Shown: in pieces, positions 21,547-34,101 of the stretch
How positions within the stretch are numbered: position 1 is the first letter of the stretch
Layout of the letters: each line of letters begins with the position of its first letter
The notes under the pieces: model-generated
Told to the model about the DNA's origin: nothing
The model's database searches: none
The model's input: only the letters and a program-made list of their open reading frames with translations
Made by a program: the position numbers and the translations under genes
DNA from: Malurus cyaneus samueli
Lineage: Eukaryota > Chordata > Aves > Passeriformes > Maluridae
Assembly: GCA_009741485.1 (NCBI GenBank)
Contig: VKON01002658.1
Coordinates: forward strand, 891,623 to 955,622
Direction: 5' to 3'
Length of the DNA: 64,000 nt

Positions 21547-24500
21547 ATGTGGCTTCTCTGTTCCTGCAAATGGGAACATTAAAACCTGTCAATGTTGTGG
21601 TGAATTTTAGTTTGGTTTTTGTGTTTTTATATGGAATCCTGCTGTGCTGGGATTGCTGAGATTCTGGGAGAGAGGAGAGCTCGAAGAGATACAGACATGG
21701 AGATCAACCCCAAAGGGAAGAGCATGAGCTGTGAGCTCCGAGGGGTCACCTGTGCAGGGAAAGGTGCCCGAGTGCCCAAGTGTGACTTCTCCAATGCCTG
21801 AAATTTTATTTTTTGCACATCTGATCCTCTTGACCTGATGGAATTGCTGGTGGTGATGAAAATCTCCCAGCATTTGCATTCGTGTTAGACCCACGTTTGG
21901 TTCTTTGGATGAGCAGCAGAGGCTTCTGCGGTTTTACAGTGCAGAAGGAACTGGTCATTTCCCTAAAAAATGATGGATTCGAAATCCATTCAAATGAGAT
22001 ATTTCTGTCTTGTGACAAGAGCTTAATAGCTTCTTGCATTTGTGTTTGGAAACATTCTCTTTGAACTTTTGTGTAGCGTTCAGCCAGTATAAGGCAAACA
22101 TTCTCCCTCAGCTGGTTATAGGCTGTCTGGTGTCTGTAATTCAGTTATTTAGCTTTAAAATTAACTGTATATATTTGTAAGTTTTTAATTAAGATGTGTT
22201 TCTACTCGGAGCTTTTCCGAGCTTACTCAGAGGAGCATCAAACGCTCCACGCTTTCCCTCTTCCCTCTCCGCCTATTAGCTTCTCCCCCCTCTGCTTATA
22301 AATTTCTGATGACAGACATAAACATTTACCTCCGTGGGCATGACTTAACTCTGAGATCACTTTGTTCTATAAATACAAATAAATAGGGGGCCGTTTAATG
22401 GGCGGCAGCGAAGTGGTTAAAGGGCCGTGCCGGCAGCGCGGCCAGCAGGAGCTGGCGGTGTGCAGCACGGGGGACGCCAGGCTGTCTCTAAACTTTTTGG
22501 CCCTCCCTGAGTGCAGAGATGAAGGAAGAGCCCTCTATAAATCACTGGAGATTAGAGACCCTGTTCTTGCCGACTCGGCAGGGTTGCGCTGCTTAATGTC
22601 AAAGCCTCACGTATTACTTTAACAGCGCTCCTTTTCTTTATTAAATCCACTTTGAAATAAAAAATTTAAAAAGAAAAAAAAAATGATGATCTTTCCAGCG
22701 AGGGGGAGAAGGTCTAAAAGGATTTAGAAAGTATCTGTTATGTTACATTACGGAGACTAATAACTGCACAGGGAGTAGGTAACATTTTTGCACCATTTCA
22801 GAACATAAAATGAATAGACTTTACAGAGTTTTCCTCCTTCAAAATATTTATTGCTGTTGATTTTGAGGAACTGTTGTGGGCTCCTCTGTAAAGGTGGACT
22901 GAGCGTGAACGCCGGCAGGGATTTCCCTCCAGGTCTGCAAAATTAAATTTGCATCTTCATTTTTGCACATTCTGCAGCATCTGGTTTTAGATTAGTTTTT
23001 TTTAACCTTTGGGTTTATTCTGGAGGAATTCTATTCCGTCTCTGTCTCCATCTGAGTGTGATGAAGACATATTTTAAACAGCTGTATCTGTGTCAAATGT
23101 CAGGGTTTGCTCGTAGCCTCGCCGTCTTGAGGACATTCGGAGGCTTCGAGGCGCTGCATATTTCTCTGCTATCATGACCTGATTTCTCCTGATTTGTGAA
23201 AGTCGCATTAGGCCAGATATGATTTTTTTTTTTTAACGTGCGAGGTTAATGGGATTGTTTTTGTGTAAAACTCTGTTGTTTTCCCACATGTATTTCGTTG
23301 CCTCCTTCAGTGCATTGCATCCCACCTAACAAATCTCCCGAGCCAGAGGAATTGCACATATGTATTTTTTTCTGCACATAAGTGTTTCAGATCCTCCAGG
23401 TCATTTAGTATCCATTAGGACACTAAAGCTTCTTACTGTTTTCTCATTAATAGTCGAGTCTGTTACCACGACAAAAACAATTTCTGAGAGACAGGATTCT
23501 TTGAGAAACATCCCTGATGAAAGTCCTGGAAATCCCAACAACAAATGTTGTCAAGTTAGATTTCAGCGAGGCATTTCTGTTTCGCCGTGCAGCATTATGC
23601 CCCAGGAATGTAGTTTTTCTTTTAGTCTCATGACTTTAAACACAACATTGGCATGAAACCCATTAAGAATAACAGATTTATAAGCTCTTGTTGATGGATC
23701 CCGTTCAAATGCAGTAGGATGGAAGGTGAAAATATTTTCAGTCTTTAAACGTATTAAAAATAAACTGTGATTATTTTAATTCTGTGCATTTGAAGCCATT
23801 TGCTTCTTTGCCGCTGCACCCGGAGTGTTTTTCTACCCGTTCACAGTTCATTTACGGTGCAGTCTTGAAGTTTGGAAATAGTTCACACCTATAAAACGCG
23901 GTTTGGCGTTTGCCAGGGAAAATGAACATTGTTTTGCAATGCATCTTATCCCAAAGTTGACAAGTAACAGCTTTTTTTTTGCTGCTTTGCCCTGACAAAC
24001 AGCTTGAAGGTATCACCTTTGTAGGCGGCTGCAGATATTCATTTACGGCTGTTTGTGCTCCGTGCGTCCTTTCATGTGTTCAGGAATATTGCCCAGTTCC
24101 AAAGCACGAGCTCTTAAAATAACTGGAAATGGGGGTGGGGTCAGGATTTTGTATAAACAGGGCGAGTTGCTGGGGCTGGATGGAGGCTCTGGAGGATCCC
24201 AGGAGCGGTGTAGCCGAGCGGGGAGCGGAGCAGGAGGTTATCGCGCCGCAGAGCCGCCGGCCCGAGCGGCGCTCGGTGTTTTATTAGGAGAGAACAACTC
24301 TATAAAAGGAACAGGAGATTCAATCATCATAGAGCGGGGTGACATGAAGGCAGCTGACAGCATGGCTTCAAAACCCATTTAAGATCCAAGAAAAGTTGCC
24401 ACAAGTAATGCGCTGCAGCTGGGGAGAGCGCTTTGGAAAAAGCAGGACCTGCCACAGCCCTGCGGATTCGCGTTCCCGAGCGGAGCCGTCACCTTGCACG

Positions 24501-24899
24501 GAAAGGCTGGGCTGGGCTGGGCCCTCCTTACCACCCACAGGCAGAGCTGGGAAAGCTCTCTGGCCCTGTGTTTGTGTGTGTTTTTCCTGCTGAAAGTGGT
24601 TTGGGGAGAAGTGGGAAGCAATGGCCAGCCTGGTGGTTTGGGTTGGAAAGAACGGGAGCGAAGCGTTGGCTGCGAGGTTGAGCGGGTTCTTCTGGAAGGG
24701 CTTTGCTGGTGTAAGCAAATGCTTCCAGAAAGGGCCATTTTGAAAAGGAAAGTGCTTCAATTAGGGAGTTTTTAATGATACGTGAAGAAGTGAAATGCGA
24801 TGTGAAATTAAAAAATAAAAATTAAAAAACCTTTTTTTTTTTTTTCCCCTTAATCCTTTCTGCCATCTGGCAGTTCAGTCAGTCACTGTTCTTTGGGCT
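21547..24899. other. Gene-free unique sequence; candidate conserved regulatory DNA
   Basis: No coding recognised. From about 22080 to 24390 the sequence is free of CR1 and minisatellites, mostly AT-rich, and has short CpG-containing islands near 22390-22480 and 24180-24280 plus many homeodomain-type TAAT or ATTA words. This texture is typical of conserved enhancers in gene deserts, but conservation cannot be judged from one sequence. Confidence 0.4.
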
Positions 24900-25076
24900 G
24901 GATGGAGCATTCCCCAGGGAAGTGGTGGAGTCACCATCCTTGGATGTGCCCAAAAAATGCATGGATGTGGCACTTCCCAGTGTGGTTTAAATGGGCATGG
25001 GGGTGTCAGGCCAAAGGTTGGGTTTGCTGAGCTTGGAGGTGTTTTCCAACCTCAATAATCCTGTGATTCTGTGATC
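24900..25076 (+). mobile_element. CR1 LINE fragment (3' end)
   Basis: 'CAGGGAAGTGGTGGAGTCAC', 'CATCCTTGGATGTGCCCAAA', 'GGATGTGGCACTTCC', 'GAGGTGTTTTCCAACCTCAA' and the final CCTGTGATTCTGTGAT follow the CR1 3' tail in sense. The closing octamer repeat gives the orientation. It is 5'-truncated and non-coding. Confidence 0.9.
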
Positions 25077-28000
25077 AGCACTGAGTGCCTTTCATCTCTC
25101 TTCCTTTGATACCCGGGAGCCAAGTCCTGAGAGGTGCAAAGCCCTTCTAAATCCAAGGCAAAGACTGGAACATTTAAAAGTATAAACTTTGCTGTGCCAG
25201 AGCTGGTTTGGTTTGGGACTGCTCAAAGCCGAGTAATTGGTGAACTGGAATCATTTGGAAACAGGATACTTGAGTTTGTCCAGCTTAAAAATAGATTTTT
25301 AAAATCTTTGCTACTCTGTTAGCTCAGCTAGACTGTTCAATTTGCCTTTTTAAAAAAAAAAAAAAATCTGGGAGGAACTTCCTGCCTGCTCTCACGTGGC
25401 AGTGGCTTTTTTGGGAAGTGATTGACAGCTGGATGGGCTTTCCAAAGGATGGATTTATGGATTTTCCAAGGGCAGCAACATCAGCAGGGGTGGTGTCTCT
25501 ATCTAGAGAGAAGTTGGCCAAAATTCTACTCAACTATGATCAAAATCGAAATTAACTGGTATTTTGGCTGGAAGTGGTGTGTCATTTATGCAAGAAAAGG
25601 TCATCTTCTCCCTGGTAGAAGGTAATGCTAATTTAGGAATAAACAGCTTTATTTTTTTTTTTTTTCAGTTGTTTCTTACAGAGGGTTCTGTCACACCAAA
25701 ATACATTGCATGGAAAGGAGCTCCAAGAGGAGGAGTGCAATTAAAACAAATATCACTGGGTTTTCTGAGTAATTACAAGGAATTTCTGCATGTTCTCTTT
25801 AACAAGGGCAGCAGAAACACCGTGTAAAGAAAATTTCAGAATTAACACATAAATCTGTGCTGCTTCCATACAGGGGAAGAAGTAGCCAGCACTGCAAAAA
25901 ATCCCTCAAACAAGCAAATCTTTCATTTTTAATTCGCCTGTATTAGAGGCAGAATCAAAATAGTTACAGTAAGTGTTTGGGATTCCTTTTTTTATTAAAA
26001 AATTCCATGCCGATTGTATTTGTTGAAAAAAAAAACAAAAAACAAAACAGGCACAGGTAAAATTAGGAAATCCAGGCTACCCCATCAGCCTCAGCATTGC
26101 ATGGGATTGACTTTAGATGGGGCACCTGGTGACAGTGACAGAGATAGAGGTGAAAAATGAGCTTTGGGGTGGGGAGAGGTTTCCAAAGCTTCCTGCCCTC
26201 TGTCGCATCTTCTGAGAATCATCCCTGGGAATTTTGCACCGTTTGACCACAGAGTAAAACTACAAGGACAACGTGATGAAAACACATGTTTTTCTATGTT
26301 TTTGCTCCTTCTGCGCTTGATTCCTTCATTTTCCCTGCTTTTGGAATTCCCTCATTTCCCTCAGGTGCTGCATCCCACGCCGAAGATGCACTGAGCAGGA
26401 ATGACAGATCTCAAAAGCCATTTTTAGGGGTGTGAAAAATTGGGGGTTATTCCCTGCTGTTGCCTCCCCTCACATGTTTATGCCTGGCAAGGTAACATAA
26501 AATTCCATGTGCTGCTTTGGCTCTCAGGGAATGCAGCCCTGCGAGGGTTTGGGGTTATTAGCAAAGCAAATATCCCAGAAAACAAGGGGCTTAAAGATTA
26601 CAGACTAATTTCACACTTCCTATGGCATTGCATTACTGGTGCAGAAAATGATGGGAGAATAAGCTGAGCGCTCATTTGCCCATAAACCTACAGGGGGGTA
26701 ATGTCCTAAAAAGCCACTGAAATTGGATATGTGGAAAATGAACTCATTTTTTTAAGTGGGTCACAACATCTGTGATTATCTCGTCGGGATTACGAGCGTG
26801 ATCCTGCTGCGGCCGCTTCCTTCGCCCCATCCTGGGGTGTCCAGCACACCCCCAACCTGCCTTTCTGGGTGGAAAAAACACATCAGAATGGTCTAGAAAT
26901 GCTGAAAATTTCATCCCTGACTGAAAAACGTGGATTTTAAATCAGGGATGCATTTTGAGCGTTGTTAAAATAACACCGGGCTCTTCTGTGCTTTTGTTTT
27001 CTGCTTTCTTGTCGGTAATTTCAATATTCCCCAGGCTTGAAAATTGTTTAGAAAATAAGGGATTTGTGTTAGAAGCCTTATGAAGCTTGGAGTCACTGTG
27101 TGGTGGGCATGGATCTTCCTGCTGTTCCCATCACCAGCAGTTTTGCTGAAGGGGACCCAAATTTTTGGGGTAGGGGATGGAATATTTGCCCTATGAGCAG
27201 TGTAGATTGCAGGCCTAGTGTCAAAATCCCAAATAAATTCCTACAAACCCCACTCTACTATTGAGCCACCTCGGTTGTGAGGCCAAGGATGTGCTGATTT
27301 TAGGTTATTTGGATCCTTTTTTCACCCCACCTCAGAGCAGAATCTCCTTCCTCCTCCTGAAATCCCTTTGTGAATGGCTTTGGGGCAAACTGCAAAGGGT
27401 TTTAACCTCTTAGCAGCTCTTCCTACACAGCTTTCCAAAAAGGGTGCCCCACTCAAGACCTCGAGGCACTTCAGGCTGTTCATGTGGTGATTTAATCCTT
27501 GGAAGATGTGGGAATCCTCAGAGCTATGTGCTGGGATTTGGGGTGGAATCTCAATTTCCTTCCTCTCAGATGGAGCCCCCTGAGAAAGGGCCGTGCTCCA
27601 GAGGAGCCAAACTCACCCTGCTCCCTTCCCTCTGCCAGGACATGAGGTGGGACAGGGGAGGGATCAATCCTGACTCTAAAGCCCCATGAAATCACGTTTT
27701 TTTCACACCTTAATGGTAACAGCAGTTTTATGACAAAGAATCCTCTCTGCCGAGGCACCCTGAGCTGCCAGCTCCGTGATCTTGAGGGGATTTAGAAACA
27801 CAATCGACTGCAACTTGAAAAATGTGAAACACTCAGAGAGAAAGCTGCCTTCTGTTAGGCTAGTCCTGTAGAAAAGGATGGAAAAAAGGGATAAAAGCTG
27901 AAACTGGTGATCACAGTTCTGCTGAAGGCTCTGAGCAGAGGTTTCCTGCCCTCACCAGAGCCCTCAGCTCCTCTTTAGAGCAAATAATTTGGAGAAACCA

Positions 28001-31000
28001 CTCCTAGCTTTACCAGGTTGTTTTTCTCGATGACAGCAAGGAGGTCATGGGCTCCCAAAGGTTATTTCCTGTCCCACAGCCACCCAAATATTACTCTTGG
28101 GGAATACTGACCCCAAACAACGCTGGACCCCCGTCCATGTTTACCTGACACCCATTTGTGCTTTGTTTTTCTCCTCGTGGTTCTTGGTGTCTGTTCAGGC
28201 TCTCACCAATCAAATAGGAAATGGTGAAATGCAGAGAAGCAGAGGGCAAAGCAGAGCAGAGCAAAGATTGGTGCTGCTTTGGGGACAAAGGTGATGTCTA
28301 CAAGGATCTCCAACACCCAAAAACTTTGGGTCTCCAAAACCCAATTTTTTTTTTTTATAAATTTCAGCTTTGCAAATAATTAGCTTAGAAGCATTTCATG
28401 TTTTCATGCCTAAAACAGAGCAGGAAGCTGCAGAGGAGTGAGATTTATGGAGGAGCAGCCCAGAGGACTTTCAGACACCGCTTTTTTATCATTTTCCTCC
28501 CTCTCCAAACCCACACGGGCTTGCCCAGGAACCCAGGAGCAGCAGCAGGATTTTGTCCTGAAGCATGACAAAGCAATTATTGATCTCCTGGCAGAGAAAA
28601 AACACGAGGGACGATGATGAGAGGGCTGGAGAGTGCCACAGAGACGGAAGGAGAGGCCAAGGACAGGTTAGCAGAGGGATGGGACTCAATCCAAACAGCC
28701 CAGATGCAAAATTCCTGAGTTTTGGTAAACTTGGATTAGCATGTAAGAACAAACAGAAGAACACAGCTGGCCTTGCAGCTCTCTCATTGATTAAACAATT
28801 TCGGCAGGGCTTTGAAGTGGCCACAAGTTTGGGGAGCTCAGCCTGGCTGTTTATCTGCCAGGACTGAAGTATTCCATCCTGGCTTTCTGCTTTAGCACCT
28901 CTGCAAAGGGCCTTTCTAACGAGCTAAATATATGGAAAGGTGTAGGGAGAAACTTGGGATTGGTGCACAGAAAAGATCTATTTCGAGAAACCCCACAGGA
29001 GCTGCTCCCCAGGCAGATTTTAGAGTCAGTGCCTCATCTTGCTCCCACCTCCCTGGGCAGTTTTGCTGCTTCCATCTTCCCACTCAGGATGTGGAGAGAG
29101 AGAATTGATTCTGATTAGCAAAATTAGCCTTCCCAAACCTGGACACAAACACGGGTTTGTCACTGCTGGGAGGAGGGAGATGGACAAAACCTGGATTTTT
29201 AGGCGTGTGGATAATTTAAAATTCAGAGATGTTGGGGAAGAAGTGAGGAATAGAGTGCAGAGGACAGGAGCTGTATTTGGGATCCTTCCATTTTTATTTG
29301 GGATTCTTCCACTATTTCTCACGGTGGTTGAATTCACTCTCCCCTTACAAACTGAGAGCAAGGCTATTTCCATTCCGTGTTTTAAAATGCCCACATGGGA
29401 GGCAATCAGTGTGAATTGTTATTACATCTGGAAAAAAATGTGGGTTTTCATGAATGCCCAAAAACTGAGACCCATCCCAGGGATTCAGCACCTGAATTGA
29501 TTTCTCCCCTGGATTTTTAAGAAACCTGCAGGATCTGTGTCCATGATTTGGTCACTGTGCCTCAGAGAAGCCAAAGAAATGTCTCTTTTCTTATCTAGTG
29601 TTATCAGTGGGCATTTCTTGTTTAGATAAATTCATGGTGCTGTGTCCATTTTGTGTCCAAAATGCCAACTGCCTCCACAACCAAACCCTTCCCTGCTTTT
29701 GGAGCACTTGGATGCAGCTCAGCAGAGGAGATCAAACATTTCTGGCTGAAATTCTGGGCAGAAGCAATTCTAACAGCTTCCTAAGTAGGAATATCTGAAA
29801 TATCTCCAAGGAGATGCTGTTTTGCAGTGGCCACTGAAATCTTTACGGCTCATCTGAGCAGGATGTTACAATCCAGCTGGATACCCCCGATGACTCTGTG
29901 CAGATGCTGTAGAGAGACATCTTCTTTATCAGTAAAAAAAAATGAATTTACAAAGGAGTTCTAAGCTGGTGCTTTTGGAAACAGTTGGAAACAGTTCCAA
30001 CGTGCAAAGAGTTGAGATTTTTTTTTCATGGCAGTGATAACACACCTGCACGAAAGTATTTGGGGTCAGTTACTTCAAGCGGGCTCACAGAATGAGCTTT
30101 GCGCCCCAAATTCATGGAAAATGCCTTATTTTGACTGAGGAGCCTAAAGGAGTTCAGCAAAACCCCTTCATTACTGTAACCACTGGTGTCAGCATTTCAA
30201 CCCTCCCCTTTCTTGGGGCAGGCTGCAGGAAACCTTGGGATAACATGCCAATCCCTTATTGGAGAGGGGCTGAGTCCCACAGAATTGGAGCTCATTTGTC
30301 ATGGCCTGCTGTCTGCTCCCAGACTGATTTTCATGCCTGGTTTTATTTCCAAATCTTTCTTCATTTGTGTTCTCCTTGGCTTTCCTCACTCAGGTATCAT
30401 TTCTTGGGGTTTGCACGAGGTCTCCCACCCCTTTTCCAGCAGCTGTCTGTTCATTCAAATCCCTCCTTAAAACTCACATCTTCCAGGAAATTCATCCTCC
30501 TCCACTGTCACTGATAATCTCTCCTGCTTCCTCCTTTATCATTTTTCCTGTGTTCTGTTCTCTGTTTTCCTGTCAGACTTTTCTGTGAGTATTCAGATTG
30601 TTCTGTGCCATATATCTATTTTAAATGCATGCTATGAAATATTGCTCATACAACTCTATTAAAAAAAAGAATATTTTGCCTTTATAAATATTCCCCAATA
30701 TTTATATTTATAAATTCCCTCTGGTGCTTCATACCTTCCTAATTCAAAGGATAGAAGTGAAACAGCAATTCCTGCAGAGCACTGGGGTGTTGCACCTCTG
30801 TGTAATTGTCAATATTAGGGGAAAAAAACAAGCCATAATGTTTGGGAAATTAAGTGAACTAGAATCAAATCCTATTTAATTCTGTAATTTTCTGCTGTGG
30901 ACATGTTTAACATGAGCTGAGTCTGTGTTTGGGGTTGGAAATGTGTTAGATCTGCCTGTGGGTGTTGTGTTTATCTGTTCATGTGTGTACAGTGTGTCCA

Positions 31001-31679
31001 CAAAACACAAAATTAACCTCACCAGGTTTTTCTTCTGCCTGAGTGTGGCACGAAGGAAGAACTCTCTCGTGTTAGACTGCAGTAAAAGCAGCAATAAAAG
31101 CCTGAATTTTAGGCCTGTAGTGAAATGCTTTTACACATAAACACGCACACGTAGCTGAGAGCAAAGCAGAGATATGGGGGAGATAAAAGAGAACAACTTC
31201 TAATTACAAGTATTTGAGTTCATCTGGTGTCCAGATGATCATCCTCGCTTCTGATGGCTTTGACAAATCAGTTTATTAGGAGTGGAAGTGTAACCCTGCA
31301 GTAGGCAGGGGAATGCTGGTTTGTTTTGGTTTTTAATTTCTTTTTTTTTTTTTTTTTCATATTCTATTCAGTCATTCATTATTGGAGGTAAATACTGCTT
31401 GTACTTAGAAACACAACAGCTGGTCTCATGTGAGAAGGCAATCCACAGATTAACTTGCCAAATGTATTACCAGTTCATTTCACCAGACTGAGAACCTGAG
31501 GCTATTTTAATAGTTTTGACCTTGATCAGACAAGAAAACAAATGCCCTCGTTCTCAAGTTGAACCTGTGACTTGAACATTGCTCTGCTCTGTGTGAAGTG
31601 TGCCCGGCAGCGCTGGCAGGCTGAGAACCCAGGGGGTTTGGGATAAATGGGACAGATTCACTCTGAAAGCTGTGGTGGT
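25077..31679. other. Gene-free unique sequence
   Basis: About 6.6 kb with no recognised gene. There are A- or T-rich runs near 25350, 25650, 26020-26050 and 28346, and a 17-base T run at 31341-31357. A pyrimidine tract ending in CAG near 25650-25670, followed by a short open frame to 25827, could pass for a splice acceptor but matches no protein I know. A possible LINE relic at 30440-30590 is listed separately. Confidence 0.5.
30440..30590 (+). mobile_element. Possible L2/L3-type LINE relic
   Basis: Around 30450-30500 the + strand reads in one frame as SFKSLLKTHIFQEI. This resembles the C-terminal tail, FKxxLKTHLF, seen at the end of many CR1, L2 and L3 reverse transcriptase proteins. The sequence after it is AT-rich and decayed. 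The match is short and could be chance. Confidence 0.35.
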
Positions 31680-32310
31680 GATGCTCAGGGTGCCAGGAGT
31701 GTCAGGTGCCCGGAATGCTCAGGGTGCTCTGGAGATACTCAGGGTGCTCTGGAGACACTCAGGAGATGCCCAGGAGATGCTCAGGATGCCCGGAGAGTCT
31801 CTCAGATGCTCAGGGCTCAGGTGCTAGATGCTCAGGTGCTCGAGATCAGGATGCATCGGAGATGCTCAGGAGATGCTCAGGGTGCTCAGGAGATGCTCAG
31901 GGTGCTCTGGAGATGTTCAGGTGATGCTCAGGGTGCTCTGAAGATGCTCAGGATGCCCAGAAGATGCTCAGTGTGCTCAGGTGATGCTCAGGTGATGCTC
32001 AGGGTGCTCAGGAGATGCTCAGGCTGCTCAGGAGATGCTCATCCTCCTGGAGATGCTCAGGAGATGCTCAGGGTGCCCAGGAGGTGTTCAGGGTGCCCAG
32101 GAGGTGCTCAGGAGATGCTCAGGATGCCCGAGATGCTCAGGTGCTCTGAGTGTTCAGGTGATGCTCAGGGTGCTCAGGAGATGCTCAGGGTGCTCAGGAG
32201 ATGCTCAGGGTGCTCAGGTGATGTTCAGGTGATGCTTAGGGTGCCCAGGAGATCCTCAGGAGATGCTCAGGAGATGCTCAGGGGGTGTTCAGGGTGCTCA
32301 GGTGATGCTT
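31680..32310. repeat. Minisatellite of 11-bp and 9-bp modules (GATGCTCAGG type)
   Basis: About 630 bp built of two related modules, GATGCTCAGGN (11 bp) and TGCTCAGGN (9 bp), often alternating as a 20-bp pair. Variants include GATGTTCAGG, TGCCCAGGA and TGCTCTGGA. One + strand frame (31647-32360) stays open throughout and would give a 237-residue repeat rich in GDAQ, EMLR and RCSGCS. I see no start context, splice context or family match and regard it as a by-product. Confidence 0.93.
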
Positions 32311-34000
32311 TGGCCACTGCCTTGCTGAGCTCAGAGCCGTGTGTGGAGCAGCCCTGCTGAGCTCGTCCTCCTCTCGAGTGAGGAGGTGTGTCCAGTCAGA
32401 TGCTTTACAGCTCTGATTTGGCTTTCCTGTCGATTTTTACATTAAAGAAAATCAGTTTTGTTCGAACTGGAAGGCCAGATGTGTGCAGCCTCTTCACGGA
32501 GCTGCAGCCTCCTCCCTGCTGCTCGCAGACCGTGCTGGCTGCAGGCTCCTGCCTGGGTCTCACCCAGCCCTGGTGTGGCACAGAGAGCAGCCCCAGGGAC
32601 AGGCATGTGCCCAGCACTGAGAAAGGGCTTCAGTGGGAATTAAATCTTCCAGAAAAAAAGACGTTTTTTAATGACTTTCCCCTGTAACTTCTTTTGTTCC
32701 CGGGGTGTCTTCCTCCAAGGATGGCAGGGGCTGGTTTGTGCACTCAGAAAGGGCTGGAGGGACCCTGACCCAGCTCTCTCTCCCTGAGCAGCCTCTCCTG
32801 ATGGGTTCCTCTGTTCCCAGGTTCTTCTCACACTCTAAACCTGCTCAGTGTTAAAAACTGGGCAAGACAAAGCTTATTCCAAGGCTGAGCTCACCCATGG
32901 GGCTCCCGCAGGTTCAGTCCCTGTAACTGAGGTCTCCGCTGCCTGCGTGGGTGCACAGACCTGGCTGTCTGCTCTCCTTCAGGCAGAGTTATGAGCACTG
33001 AGGATTTAAGGATGAGACTTTGGAAAGCTCTTGCCATTGGCCTCACTGAGCTGCCTTTGAAGTCGGGAGAGCTTTGCTGTTGATGTTGTTGGAAGGGAGG
33101 CGCCATCCTCAGCTCCGGGGCCGAGAGCGCAGGGATGGAGCCTCTCCCTCGGGAGCTGGGTGCTCTCATTTGAGGGCCCACCTGCTAAAATCATTTCTGT
33201 CTTTCCACTGTGAATCTCTCCTCTCTCTCTTTGCTGCTGCCTTGCTTCCTTCTGTGCCACAAGCAGGCGTGAGCACCCAGAGGGAAGCGGTGAGTCCTGA
33301 CAGTGGCTGGAGCCTCAACGCCCCTTTTGTGCCAAGCTTTTCTGTCTCATTTCCCAGTCAGATCCTTGTCAAAGCCTCTTGTCATTAATTCTCCTTAAGA
33401 ATTCTTTGAAATGATCAAGTTTGGAGATGCAGGGCGGCCAAAAACTCTGGAACACTTTTTTCCATCAAACCTACATCTTATTTCCCAGTGCTGTGACTGC
33501 TTTTAAAAATAGCCTCTCCTTACATCTCCAAAATCCCTTCTCCTGCTCCACGATCTTTGAAGTGACATAAACCAGACAAATATCACGATTTTTTTTTTTT
33601 TTACTATTTTAGAACATTTTCCAGATTAGCAAATGGGGATTTACTTTATGCTTGCCTTCTACTGTGCTGTTCCTGGAAGAGATAAGCAAAACTCCGTGTT
33701 GTACACAGCTCCCAGAGCCTTGAACTTGAATCTCAGCAGTGAAACTCCTTTCATTTGATCTCCAAACCCATTTGTAATTGCCAGATCCACGTGCCTTTTC
33801 CATGCAGGCTGGATCCTGCCATCACTGATCCTACAAATAGTCCTTTTTTTGCCTAAAGTTCAATATATCAGTTCAGATTCCGTAAAAGGGTTTTTATCTG
33901 GTTTTTATTTGGGGGCATTTTTTCCGTAGATAATTAGACTGGGCAGACAATCCTAGATTTTCATTTATTACCATTTCAAATTAAAAGAGAGGCTCTTCAA
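32311..34000. other. Gene-free unique sequence
   Basis: No gene recognised. GC content is higher from 32340 to 33170. Near 33230-33295 a pyrimidine stretch, a CAG and a GTGAGT donor-like word enclose about 23 bases; this is too little to call an exon. A T run lies near 33590-33602. Confidence 0.5.
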
Positions 34001-34101
34001 TCACAGAATTTTTTAGCTTGGAATGGACTTAAAAATCATCCAATTCCAGCACCCCAGCCATGTGCAGGGACTCCTCCCTCTAGACCAAGTTATTCAGAGC
34101 C
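34001..34101 (-). mobile_element. CR1 LINE fragment
   Basis: On + it opens TCACAGAATTTTTTAGCTTG, then GGAATGGACTTAAAAATCAT, CCAATTCCAGCACCCC, TGCAGGGACTCCTCCCTCTA and GACCAAGTTATTCAGAGCC. This is the antisense CR1 tail, diverged from consensus. Confidence 0.8.

Noticed and set aside
25640..25827. Possible 3' exon after a poly(T)-CAG acceptor-like tract
   Set aside because: The short translated segment matches no family I know, and there is no partner exon.
26906..26950. 9-bp inverted repeat CATCCCTGA / TCAGGGATG
   Set aside because: Short stem with a loop of about 20 bases; within chance expectation.
33230..33295. Possible 23-nt microexon between a pyrimidine-CAG acceptor and a GTGAGT donor
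   Set aside because: Splice-like words are common by chance, and no adjoining exons or protein family can be identified.
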